A stretch of 24,206 nucleotides of DNA from assembly GCA_041552775.1 (NCBI GenBank), contig JBFEKH010000025.1, forward strand, positions 1-24,206. The letters are read 5' to 3'. Origin of the DNA: Allopontixanthobacter sp041552775. GTDB taxonomy: Bacteria; Pseudomonadota; Alphaproteobacteria; Sphingomonadales; Sphingomonadaceae. The position numbers were made by a program, and so were the translations under genes. The notes beneath the pieces were generated by a model. It ran no database searches and was not told where the DNA came from. It saw nothing but the letters and a program-made list of their open reading frames with translations. Of this stretch, positions 1 through 7,717 are shown piece after piece. The stretch's first letter is position 1. Every line of letters starts with the position of its first letter.

Positions 1-30
1 CGCCCTTAGTGCCCTCGAGGCTAGGGAGAA

Positions 31-49
31 GATCAGCCAATCACTGATC
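31..49 (+). repeat. Short inverted repeat upstream of the first gene
   Basis: GATCAG (31-36) and CTGATC (44-49) form a perfect 6-base inverted repeat with a 7-base spacer. It ends just before the ribosome binding site of the gene at 65. It could be a small hairpin in the leader or a regulator site. At six bases, chance is also possible. Confidence 0.25.
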
Positions 50-64
50 AGAGGTATCTACGGC

Positions 65-418
65 ATGACCGTCTATTTCGCCGCTGCGCGCACCACAGTC
101 CACTCTCCCGTTGCCCGCGTGTTGTCACGCCGAACGCCGGGCCGGGCTGCGAATGACAATGGCGACCTGGCCGGTGTCCAGGCTAATGACAATGTGATCC
201 ATGCTGCGCTGCGCCACTTTGCCACACACGGAATGGGGGCTGCGCGCGAGGCACGCAAACAGGCAGAAGCGGCCTTTTTCGACGGGGATCGTCAGGCTTA
301 TGATTGGTGGCTCGGGATATGCCGGGCGCTGGACAAACGCATCGCCGGTCAGCTTGAAGATGCCAAAAATGCGCTGCCAATCGTGCGTGCTGCCGTCACT
401 GACGCTGAAATTGCTTAA
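65..418 (+). CDS. Hypothetical protein, 117 aa, with two ANDN motifs
   Basis: I do not recognise a characterised family. The protein is soluble-looking, with no signal peptide or membrane segment. The N-terminal third is Arg/Ala-rich and carries two short copies of the tetrapeptide ANDN about ten residues apart (AANDNGDLAG and QANDNVI). The remainder looks alpha-helical and charged, with a WWLGICRAL patch, and ends in a helix rich in Ala and Asp. The ATG is preceded by AGAGGT at about 50-55, a reasonable ribosome binding site, which supports this start. The gene stands alone, 124 bases before the GGDEF-EAL gene on the same strand. A long antisense frame over the same bases is much less likely because it has no comparable initiation signal. 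The gene is probably real; its function is unknown. Confidence 0.6.
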   Translation: MTVYFAAARTTVHSPVARVLSRRTPGRAANDNGDLAGVQANDNVIHAALRHFATHGMGAAREARKQAEAAFFDGDRQAYDWWLGICRALDKRIAGQLEDAKNALPIVRAAVTDAEIA

Positions 419-504
419 CAATCCTGTGAAATCACCATGGGCCTAAAAGCCGCAGTAACCCGCGGATTTGCGGCCTGGACATCCGCACTTTGGTAAGGAC
501 GGAA

Positions 505-512
505 TTAACCAT
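505..512 (+). promoter_or_regulatory. CtrA-like half-site TTAACCAT upstream of the GGDEF-EAL gene
   Basis: The octamer TTAACCAT matches the half-site recognised by the alphaproteobacterial cell-cycle regulator CtrA. It lies 31 bases before the ATG of the cyclic-di-GMP gene at 543. No second TTAA half at the classical 7-base spacing is present, so it would be a single half-site. Binding is inferred only from the motif; an 8-base match can occur by chance. Confidence 0.35.
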
Positions 513-542
513 TCGGTAGCCTCTCTTAGCTACTAGAAATGC

Positions 543-2519
543 ATGGCCAAGGGCAGTTCAGCGGCGCGGATCAAGGCGATCCTTGCGAATTTTGGTCCGG
601 GGGATGCGTTATCGGAACGTGTTCGCCGGACCCTCGTCCGCACGCTCTATACCCAGCCAAGCAGTCTCGCCATCGGTGCTCTGGCAGGGATCTGTTCTGC
701 CGGAGTGGTCGCGATCGGCAGCGGCGAACCTTTTCTTTACGCCGCGGCCATGGCCATCGTCATCATCGCAGCTGCGCGCATCTCGCTCGCCTTGAGCATG
801 TCACCCGATGATGCCGGGAACAGTACACGAAAGCTGGAAACGCTCTATGAAATCGGAGCCTTCAGCTATGCGCTGAGCGTCGGGACGATGGCGGCGCTTA
901 CCTTGTTGTTCGAAGTCGGCACGCAATGGGAAGTGCTGATGACGGCCAATGCGATGTGTTACGGCGTGGGCATTTGCGCGCGCAACGCGGGCCGACCGTC
1001 CATAGCATTGGGCCAATTGTCGCTCGCTGTCGTCCCCGTACTCGTGGTTTGCCTGTATATCGGGTCCCTGCCTTACATTACCTTGGCGGTGACGATTGCG
1101 CTACTTCTGCCGGCTATGTCTTCGATCACCCTGAATGTGTTCAAGGTACTGCGCGATTCAATTTCCGCCGCCGAGACCAGCGCATTGTTGGCCGACAAGA
1201 TGCAAGTCTTGGCGCGGACCGATGTGGTTACCGGTCTGGCCAATCGCGCGGGCCTCAACCATGCCATGGTCGAAACGCTGATGGATTTGGCCGACGGGCG
1301 GATGCTCGCGCTGTTCTGGCTTGATCTCGATCGGTTCAAGGAAGTGAACGACTTGCTGGGTCATCCGGTGGGCGACCGGGTGCTGTCTGAAATCGGCCGC
1401 CGTTTGCGCGCCGCATCGTCAGTCGATGCCACCGTATCGCGCTTCGGCGGCGATGAATTCATTATCTTTGGTGAAGTTTCCAGTCGCCAGGAATGCGAAA
1501 AACTCGCCGGCCGGCTGCTGGATGAAATCGTCCGCCCTGTCCGAATCGACGGCGACCGGCTGGAAGTGCAGGCATCCATGGGCATCGCCATCCTGCCGGA
1601 AGACGGGATCGATTCCGACACGCTGATGCAGCGCGCGGACCTGGCACTGTATCATGCGAAGGTGAACGGCCGGAACCAGACCTGTTTCTACAATCCGGCC
1701 ATGAGCCGCGACCTGGTGCGCCGCCGCGAGATCGAGGCCGAACTGCGCTCCGCCATCGTCAAGAACGAATTGTCGATCTTCTTCCAACCGATCGTCGATC
1801 TCGAAACCGGCAAGATCCGTACTTTCGAAGCGCTGGTACGCTGGTTCCACCCGCAAAAGGGCGAATTGAAACCCGATGAATTCATACCCGTGGCCGAGGA
1901 AACGGGGGTGATCGTCACACTGGGCAACTGGATCACGGCGCAAGCGGCCAAGGCCTGCGCCGCCTGGCCCGAAGATGTGACGCTGGCCGTCAATCTCTCT
2001 CCGATGCAGATCAAGGCCCCCGGCGCTGCGCTGGGGATTTTGACTGCGCTTCGCGATGCTGGCCTGGATCCATCGCGGCTGGAACTGGAAGTGACCGAAA
2101 GCCTGTTCCTCGACGATAATCATGCAACCAACAGCTTCATCGAAGAATTGTCCGCCGCCGGTGTCCGCTTCGCGCTGGATGATTTCGGGACGGGCTATTC
2201 CTCGCTCAGCTATATTCACAAATATCCGTTCAAGAAGATCAAGGTCGACCGCAGCTTTGTTTCCGGCCCGAATGTAGGCCGCAAGAGCGACGCGATCATC
2301 CGGGCGGTCGCCGAACTCGGCGCGAACCTCGAGATGGAAATCGTCGCCGAGGGCCTGGAGACGCTCGAACAGGTCCAGGCCGTGCGCGATGCCGGATGTA
2401 CCCTTGGTCAGGGCTATTATTTCAGCCGCGCCGTGCCGGATTACCTCGCCGCGATGCTGCTCGCACAGGAACGTGATGGCGACCAAGAATTGCTCGAAGC
2501 CAATCGCAAGGCTTGCTGA
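543..2519 (+). CDS. Membrane-anchored bifunctional diguanylate cyclase / c-di-GMP phosphodiesterase (GGDEF-EAL)
   Basis: This 658-residue protein has about six hydrophobic segments between residues 41 and 198, then a GGDEF domain (about 223-390) and an EAL domain (about 410-650). The cyclase signature GGDEF is intact at residues 302-306. The EAL motif is at 429-431, and other phosphodiesterase landmarks are visible: the DDFGTG loop starting at D546, the AVNLSP Asn, the ELEVTES Glu, KVDRSFV and VAEGLE. Both activities are therefore plausible. The RxxD inhibitory site expected five residues before GGDEF is absent (SVDA occupies that place), suggesting the cyclase is not product-inhibited through the usual site. 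The membrane part does not match a sensor domain I can name. No clear Shine-Dalgarno precedes the ATG, and a CtrA-like half-site lies upstream. The gene is monocistronic by position. Its role would be control of motility, adhesion or the cell cycle through c-di-GMP. Confidence 0.93.
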   Translation: MAKGSSAARIKAILANFGPGDALSERVRRTLVRTLYTQPSSLAIGALAGICSAGVVAIGSGEPFLYAAAMAIVIIAAARISLALSMSPDDAGNSTRKLETLYEIGAFSYALSVGTMAALTLLFEVGTQWEVLMTANAMCYGVGICARNAGRPSIALGQLSLAVVPVLVVCLYIGSLPYITLAVTIALLLPAMSSITLNVFKVLRDSISAAETSALLADKMQVLARTDVVTGLANRAGLNHAMVETLMDLADGRMLALFWLDLDRFKEVNDLLGHPVGDRVLSEIGRRLRAASSVDATVSRFGGDEFIIFGEVSSRQECEKLAGRLLDEIVRPVRIDGDRLEVQASMGIAILPEDGIDSDTLMQRADLALYHAKVNGRNQTCFYNPAMSRDLVRRREIEAELRSAIVKNELSIFFQPIVDLETGKIRTFEALVRWFHPQKGELKPDEFIPVAEETGVIVTLGNWITAQAAKACAAWPEDVTLAVNLSPMQIKAPGAALGILTALRDAGLDPSRLELEVTESLFLDDNHATNSFIEELSAAGVRFALDDFGTGYSSLSYIHKYPFKKIKVDRSFVSGPNVGRKSDAIIRAVAELGANLEMEIVAEGLETLEQVQAVRDAGCTLGQGYYFSRAVPDYLAAMLLAQERDGDQELLEANRKAC

Positions 2520-2620
2520 AGCGGCACTGACTACGGGCGCACGTTATCCTCACGAAAACACCGGGTTTAAGCTTCGGCACGGGGGATAGCCTTATGAAAC
2601 CACCCCTAAAAGCTATTGCG

Positions 2621-2640
2621 AACTATTTGCAAAGATAGTT
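2621..2640. repeat. Inverted repeat in the gap before mdh
   Basis: AACTAT (2621-2626) and ATAGTT (2635-2640) form a perfect 6-base inverted repeat with an 8-base spacer, in an AT-rich patch of the 273-base gap between the GGDEF-EAL gene and mdh. It could be an operator for the TCA cluster or a weak hairpin. It lacks a following T run, so it is not a convincing terminator. I saw no clear promoter hexamers in this gap, although the TCA operon promoter must lie here. Confidence 0.3.
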
Positions 2641-2792
2641 AGGCAACAAGCGCCTTTGTCAGTTGCAATCGCTTTGCCTGCGGCCTAGGTCAAGGCTCGT
2701 TTTTACGGGCGCGGCATTGTCGCGGGACTAGCTGCGCGCCGACCATCCGGTTTTTGACTTGTCCCGCACGCATGGAAGGACATTTCGCGCAT

Positions 2793-3755
2793 ATGGCCCG
2801 CAATAAAATCGCCCTGATCGGCGCCGGCATGATCGGCGGCACCCTCGCCCACCTCGCAGCAATGAAGGAATTGGGCGATATCGTCCTGTTCGACATTGCC
2901 GAAGGAATGCCTGCGGGCAAGGCGCTGGACCTCAGCCAAGCTGCCCCGGTCGATGGCTTCGATGTGAACCTGAAGGGCACGAGCGATTACGCTGACATTG
3001 CCGGTGCGGATGTGATCATCGTCACTGCCGGTGTTCCGCGCAAGCCGGGCATGAGCCGCGACGATTTGCTGGGCATCAATTTGAAAGTCATGGGCGCAGT
3101 GGGCGCGGGCATCAAACAGCATGCCCCGAACGCTTTTGTGATTTGCATCACCAACCCGCTGGACGCGATGGTCTGGGCCTTGCGCGAATATAGCGGCCTG
3201 CCGCACAATATGGTCGTCGGCATGGCCGGTGTGCTCGACAGCGCGCGCCTCCGTCACTTCCTCGCGAGCGAATTCGACGTTTCTGTCGAAGACGTCACTG
3301 CATTCGTGCTCGGCGGCCACGGCGATACGATGGTGCCGGTGATCGAATATTCGACCGTTGCCGGTATTCCCGTGCCCGACCTCATCAAGATGGGCTGGTC
3401 CACGCAGGAAAAGATCGACGCAATCGTCGCCCGCACCCGGGCTGGCGGCGGCGAGATCGTCCAACTGCTCGGCAATGGCTCGGCCTATTACGCCCCCGCA
3501 ACCAGCGCGATCATGATGGCGGAAAGCTTCCTCAAGGACAAAAAGCGCGTGCTGCCGGCAGCAGCAAACCTGACCGGCCAGTATGGCGTCGATGGTCTGT
3601 ATGTCGGCGTGCCGGTAGTGATCGGCGCAGGCGGCGTGGAGCGGATCGTCGAGATTTCGCTCAACGACGAAGCGCAGAAGAACTTCAATGTGTCGGTCGA
3701 TGCTGTGAAGGAACTACTGACTGCCTGCAGAACCATCGATTCAAATCTCAATTAA
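2793..3755 (+). CDS. mdh: Malate dehydrogenase (LDH-like, NAD-dependent)
   Basis: This enzyme oxidises malate to oxaloacetate with NAD in the TCA cycle. The 320-residue product has the usual family length. It starts with the Rossmann glycine motif GAGMIGG (about residues 10-16), followed by the substrate-binding loop PRKPGMSRDD with its arginines, NPLDAM, the catalytic Asp149 in GVLDSAR and the catalytic His176 in GGHGDTMVP. The Arg-rich loop rather than a Gln fits malate over lactate as substrate. I chose the ATG at 2793 because the homology begins at MARNKIALIG and GGAAGGA lies 12 bases upstream; the in-frame ATG at 2754 would add 13 residues outside the family. It is the first gene of the TCA cluster, 86 bases before sucD. 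Confidence 0.97.
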   Translation: MARNKIALIGAGMIGGTLAHLAAMKELGDIVLFDIAEGMPAGKALDLSQAAPVDGFDVNLKGTSDYADIAGADVIIVTAGVPRKPGMSRDDLLGINLKVMGAVGAGIKQHAPNAFVICITNPLDAMVWALREYSGLPHNMVVGMAGVLDSARLRHFLASEFDVSVEDVTAFVLGGHGDTMVPVIEYSTVAGIPVPDLIKMGWSTQEKIDAIVARTRAGGGEIVQLLGNGSAYYAPATSAIMMAESFLKDKKRVLPAAANLTGQYGVDGLYVGVPVVIGAGGVERIVEISLNDEAQKNFNVSVDAVKELLTACRTIDSNLN

Positions 3756-3841
3756 GAGTCAATTACTCAGGTCTTGCTGGGTTGGCTTGCGGCAAATGGT
3801 GCCAGCCTTTGCCAAAATGACGAATTAGGGAAACGCCAAAT

Positions 3842-4732
3842 ATGTCCATTCTCATCGACAAAAACACCAAGGTCATCACGCAAGGGATGACCGGTGAAAC
3901 CGGAACTTTCCACACCCAGCAGGCGCTCGATTACGGGACGCAGATGGTCGGCGGGGTGACGCCGGGTAAAGGCGGCACGACGCATATCGGCCTGCCCAAC
4001 TTCAACACGGTGAGCGAAGCCAAGGCCGCCACCGGCGCGACCGCATCGTGCATCTACGTTCCGCCGCCATTTGCTGCGGACGCGATCTGCGAAGCCATCG
4101 ATGCCGAGATCGAGCTGATCATCGCGATTACCGAAGGCATTCCGGTGCTCGACATGGTCCGCGTCAAGCGTGCGCTCGAAGGGTCCAAGTCGCGCCTGAT
4201 CGGGCCGAACTGCCCCGGCGTTCTGACCCCTGGCGAATGCAAGATCGGGATCATGCCCGGCTCCATCTTCCAGAAGGGTTCGGTAGGTGTGGTTTCGCGT
4301 TCCGGCACGCTCACCTACGAAGCCGTCCACCAGACGACGATGGTCGGCCTGGGCCAGACCACTGCTGTCGGCATCGGCGGCGATCCGGTCAACGGCACCA
4401 ATTTCATCGACGTGCTGGACCTGTTCCTGTCTGATGATGAAACCAAGTCGATCATCATGATCGGCGAAATTGGCGGCAGCGCGGAAGAAGAAGCAGCGCA
4501 GTTCATCGCTGACCAGGCCAAGCTGGGCCGCAGCAAACCGATGGTCGGCTTCATCGCTGGCCGCACGGCGCCTCCGGGCCGCCGCATGGGCCATGCCGGG
4601 GCAATCGTCTCAGGCGGCCAAGGCGGCGCGGACGACAAGATTGCCGCGATGGAAAAAGCGGGTATTCGCGTATCGCCATCGCCATCCGAACTTGGCACCA
4701 CGCTTGACGCGCTGCTTAAAGAACTCGCCTGA
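3842..4732 (+). CDS. sucD: Succinyl-CoA ligase (ADP/GDP-forming), alpha subunit
   Basis: This is the CoA-binding and phosphohistidine subunit of succinyl-CoA synthetase, which makes ATP or GTP from succinyl-CoA. The 296-residue length is typical. The N-terminal CoA-binding region has GMTGETGTFH and VGGVTPGKGG. The active-site histidine is His251 in RRMGHAGAIVSGG, followed by the glycine-rich loop that holds the phosphate. GPNCPG and SRSGTLTYE are further family landmarks. The ATG follows AGGGAAAC at a normal distance. The beta subunit gene sucC, which normally sits directly before sucD in alphaproteobacteria, is not in this window: only 86 bases separate mdh from sucD. The partner must be encoded elsewhere. 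Confidence 0.97.
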   Translation: MSILIDKNTKVITQGMTGETGTFHTQQALDYGTQMVGGVTPGKGGTTHIGLPNFNTVSEAKAATGATASCIYVPPPFAADAICEAIDAEIELIIAITEGIPVLDMVRVKRALEGSKSRLIGPNCPGVLTPGECKIGIMPGSIFQKGSVGVVSRSGTLTYEAVHQTTMVGLGQTTAVGIGGDPVNGTNFIDVLDLFLSDDETKSIIMIGEIGGSAEEEAAQFIADQAKLGRSKPMVGFIAGRTAPPGRRMGHAGAIVSGGQGGADDKIAAMEKAGIRVSPSPSELGTTLDALLKELA

Positions 4733-4742
4733 ATCCGGCGCT

Positions 4743-4837
4743 CGAACGTTACGTCCCGCTTGGGGCGAATGCTTATCCTCCCCGGGAGCATTCTGTTACG
4801 TTCGGGCGTTACCACTGAAAGCCGGCCATTTTCCGGC
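4743..4837 (+). promoter_or_regulatory. Structured leader upstream of sucA (three potential hairpins)
   Basis: The 122-base gap between sucD and sucA contains nested inverted repeats. An outer pair is CGAACG (4743-4748) with CGTTCG (4799-4804). Inside it, GAATGCT (4767-4773) pairs perfectly with AGCATTC (4787-4793). A third stem, GCCGG (4821-4825) with CCGGC (4833-4837), ends four bases before the sucA ribosome binding site GAGGTAA (4842-4848). No T run follows, so this looks like a leader or RNA-processing structure, not a terminator. Whether it regulates anything is inference. Confidence 0.4.
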
Positions 4838-4854
4838 GCTTGAGGTAACCCCCA

Positions 4855-7677
4855 ATGGGTAATGAAAACCACGATTTCGAAACTGGTGATCCGCAAGACG
4901 GCGCGCAGGCTGGGCCATCGTGGGCCAACCCGCGCTGGCCACTGGTCGGGGGCGACAGTGAAGACGACCTGACGCAGGCGCTCGACCCGACAGCGATGAA
5001 AATCGCGATCAAGGCCGCTACCGCTAATGCGGGCCCAAATGGGTCCCCAAACGCGGGCAAAGTCATGGACGAAGCGGCTATCGAAAAAGCCGCCGACGCA
5101 TCGATCCGGGCAATGCTGCTGATCCGCACGTACCGGGTGCGCGGGCATCTGGCGGCGGACCTGGATCCACTGGGCCTCAGCCAGCGCGAATTGCCGGACG
5201 ATATGAAGCTGGAATGGCATGGTTTCACCGGCAAATCGCTGGACGAGCCGGTGTTCCTGGGCGGCAATCTCAACCTCCAATGGGAAACCCCGCGCAATCT
5301 GGTCGAGGTGCTGCGTGCCAATTACTGCGGCCAGGTCGGCTTCGATTACATGCATATCGCTGACGTTGAAGAACGTCGGTTCATCCAGGACCGGATCGAG
5401 GGGCCGGACAAGGTCATCCAGTTCACTCCTGAAGGCAAACGCGCCATTCTGGGTGCCGTGATCCGCGGTGAACAGTACGAAAAATTCCTCGGCAAGAAAT
5501 ATGTTGGGACCAAGCGGTTCGGCCTCGACGGCGGGGAATCGATGATCCCCGCGCTGGAAGGCGTGATCAAATATGGCGGCCAGCTGGGCGTGCGCGAGAT
5601 CATTTACGGCATGGCCCACCGCGGCCGCCTGAACATCCTCGCCAATGTGATGGCTAAACCCTACAAAGTCATCTTCCACGAATTTTCCGGTGGCAGCGCC
5701 AACCCCGATGATGTCGGCGGTTCGGGCGATGTGAAGTACCACCTCGGCACCAGCACCGACCGTGAATTCGACGGTATCGAAGTACATATGTCGCTAGTCC
5801 CCAACCCCAGCCATCTGGAAGCGGTCGACCCGGTCGTGCTCGGGAAAGCCCGCGCGCAGCAGGCCATTCGCGACGATCTGAAGAAGAACGAACAGGTTCT
5901 GCCGGTCCTGATCCACGGCGATGCCGCATTCGCCGGACAAGGCGTGGTGTGGGAATGCTTCGGACTGTCGGGCGTACGCGGGTACAACACCGGCGGCTGC
6001 CTGCATTTCGTGATCAACAACCAGATCGGTTTCACCACCAGCCCGCAATTCGCGCGCTCCAGCCCCTACCCGTCCGACGTGGCGAAGGGCGTTCAGGCAC
6101 CGATCCTGCATGTGAACGGCGACAATCCCGAAGCGGTGACATTCGCCTGCAAATTGGCGATCGAATACCGCCAGAAATTCCGCCGCGATATCGTGATCGA
6201 CATGTGGTGCTATCGCCGGTTCGGCCATAACGAAGGCGACGAGCCGAGTTTCACCCAGCCGTTGATGTATGACAAGATCCGCAAGCACCCAAAGGTGAGC
6301 GTGCTGTATGAAACGCGCCTGATCGAAGAACGCGTGGTGGACAAGGGTTTCGCGGATGGATTGGTGGACGAATTCACCAACCTGCTCGAAGCGGATTTCG
6401 AAGCCGCGAAGACCTACGTCCCCAATTCCGCCGACTGGTTCACTGGCCGGTGGAGCGGGCTGCACAAGCCGGCGGATCCGGAAACTGCGCGGCGCAATGT
6501 CGAAACCGGGATCGAACGCAAATTGTTCGACAGCCTCGGGCGTACGCTGACCACGGTTCCTGATGATCTCACGATCCACAAGACGCTGGGCCGGGTAATC
6601 GATGCCAAGCGCGCGATGTTCGAAAGCAATGACGGGTTCGACTGGGCGACGGCGGAGGCACTCGCTTTCGGCAGCCTCGTAACCGAAGGATACGGCGTGC
6701 GCCTGTCCGGCCAGGATTCCGGTCGCGGCACGTTCAGCCAACGCCATGCGGTGTGGATCGACCAGCAGGACGAGCGCAAATACATCCCGCTCACCACCCT
6801 GCCGCATGGCAAGTTCGAGGTCTATGACAGCACGTTGTCCGAATACGGCGTGCTCGGGTTCGAATATGGCTTCGCACTGGCTGACCCGAAAACGCTGGTG
6901 ATGTGGGAAGCGCAATTCGGCGATTTCGCCAATGGGGCGCAGATCATCATCGACCAGTTCATTGCCGCGGGCGAAGCCAAGTGGCTGCGCGCCAATGGCC
7001 TGGTGATGCTGCTGCCGCACGGATACGAAGGGCAGGGCCCGGAACATTCCAGTGCCCGGCTCGAACGTTTCCTGCAGCTATGTGCGAACGATAATATCCA
7101 GGTCTGCAACATTACTTCGCCGGCCAATTATTTCCACGTTCTGCGGCGACAGATGATGCGTCCGTTCCGCAAACCACTTATCATCATGACCCCGAAGAGC
7201 CTGCTGCGGCATCCGCTGGCCAAGAGTGCAGCTTCGGAATTTACAGGCGATAGCCACTTCCGCCGTATCGTCAGCGATACCACGGAAATCGCAGACGAAA
7301 AGGTCCGCCGCCTGGTGCTTTGCAGCGGCAAGGTTGCCTATGATCTGATGCAGAAGCGCGATGAGCAAGGGCTGGACGATGTTTCGATCGTCCGGGTCGA
7401 GCAGATCTATCCCTTCCCCGGCGAACCGCTCAGCTCCCGCCTGAAACACATGACCAATCTCAAAGAGATCGTCTGGTGTCAGGAAGAACCGCACAACAAT
7501 GGTGCTTGGTTCTTCGTGGACCGGTTGATCGAGAAGTCCGCATCGGATGCAGGCAAGACCTTGCGCCCGATCTATGCCGGGCGCGATGCATCCGCATCAC
7601 CGGCGACAGGCTTTGCGAAAAAACACGAAGAACAACAGGCTGCGCTGGTCGCAGCGGCCCTCGACATAAGCAATTAA
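4855..7677 (+). CDS. sucA: 2-Oxoglutarate dehydrogenase E1 component
   Basis: This thiamine-diphosphate enzyme decarboxylates 2-oxoglutarate and transfers the succinyl group to the lipoyl arm of E2. The 940-residue length fits the family. Visible landmarks are GMAHRGRLN, LVPNPSHLEAV, GDAAFAGQG, INNQIGFTT, GDNPEAV, GHNEGDEP (from G457), FSQRHAVW and GYEGQGPEHSS. The N-terminus differs from Gram-negative models: after about 15 polar residues it reads SWANPRWP before the conserved RTYRVRGH region. The start is supported by GAGGTAA ending six bases before the ATG. It follows sucD after 122 bases containing hairpins and precedes sucB by 40 bases, so the E1, E2 and E3 genes of one complex are in order. 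Confidence 0.97.
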   Translation: MGNENHDFETGDPQDGAQAGPSWANPRWPLVGGDSEDDLTQALDPTAMKIAIKAATANAGPNGSPNAGKVMDEAAIEKAADASIRAMLLIRTYRVRGHLAADLDPLGLSQRELPDDMKLEWHGFTGKSLDEPVFLGGNLNLQWETPRNLVEVLRANYCGQVGFDYMHIADVEERRFIQDRIEGPDKVIQFTPEGKRAILGAVIRGEQYEKFLGKKYVGTKRFGLDGGESMIPALEGVIKYGGQLGVREIIYGMAHRGRLNILANVMAKPYKVIFHEFSGGSANPDDVGGSGDVKYHLGTSTDREFDGIEVHMSLVPNPSHLEAVDPVVLGKARAQQAIRDDLKKNEQVLPVLIHGDAAFAGQGVVWECFGLSGVRGYNTGGCLHFVINNQIGFTTSPQFARSSPYPSDVAKGVQAPILHVNGDNPEAVTFACKLAIEYRQKFRRDIVIDMWCYRRFGHNEGDEPSFTQPLMYDKIRKHPKVSVLYETRLIEERVVDKGFADGLVDEFTNLLEADFEAAKTYVPNSADWFTGRWSGLHKPADPETARRNVETGIERKLFDSLGRTLTTVPDDLTIHKTLGRVIDAKRAMFESNDGFDWATAEALAFGSLVTEGYGVRLSGQDSGRGTFSQRHAVWIDQQDERKYIPLTTLPHGKFEVYDSTLSEYGVLGFEYGFALADPKTLVMWEAQFGDFANGAQIIIDQFIAAGEAKWLRANGLVMLLPHGYEGQGPEHSSARLERFLQLCANDNIQVCNITSPANYFHVLRRQMMRPFRKPLIIMTPKSLLRHPLAKSAASEFTGDSHFRRIVSDTTEIADEKVRRLVLCSGKVAYDLMQKRDEQGLDDVSIVRVEQIYPFPGEPLSSRLKHMTNLKEIVWCQEEPHNNGAWFFVDRLIEKSASDAGKTLRPIYAGRDASASPATGFAKKHEEQQAALVAAALDISN

Positions 7678-7717
7678 CGCGCGGCCCGCTGCGGCAGGAC
7701 CTCAGGAAACAGGTATT

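Noticed and set aside
449..474. Hairpin GCCGCA/TGCGGC with TTTT on the - strand, terminator-like
   Set aside because: No - strand gene lies upstream of it, and read on the + strand it lacks a T run, so I did not call a terminator.
1419..2486. 355-codon frame antisense to the GGDEF-EAL gene
   Set aside because: The + strand product has clear catalytic motifs; the antisense frame shows none.
4315..5787. Long open frame of 490 codons on the - strand across sucD and sucA
   Set aside because: It is a shadow of strongly conserved + strand genes in GC-rich DNA, with no ribosome binding site or recognisable domain.
5794..7047. Long open frame of 417 codons on the - strand inside sucA
   Set aside because: Entirely antisense to conserved E1 sequence and of biased composition typical of shadow frames.
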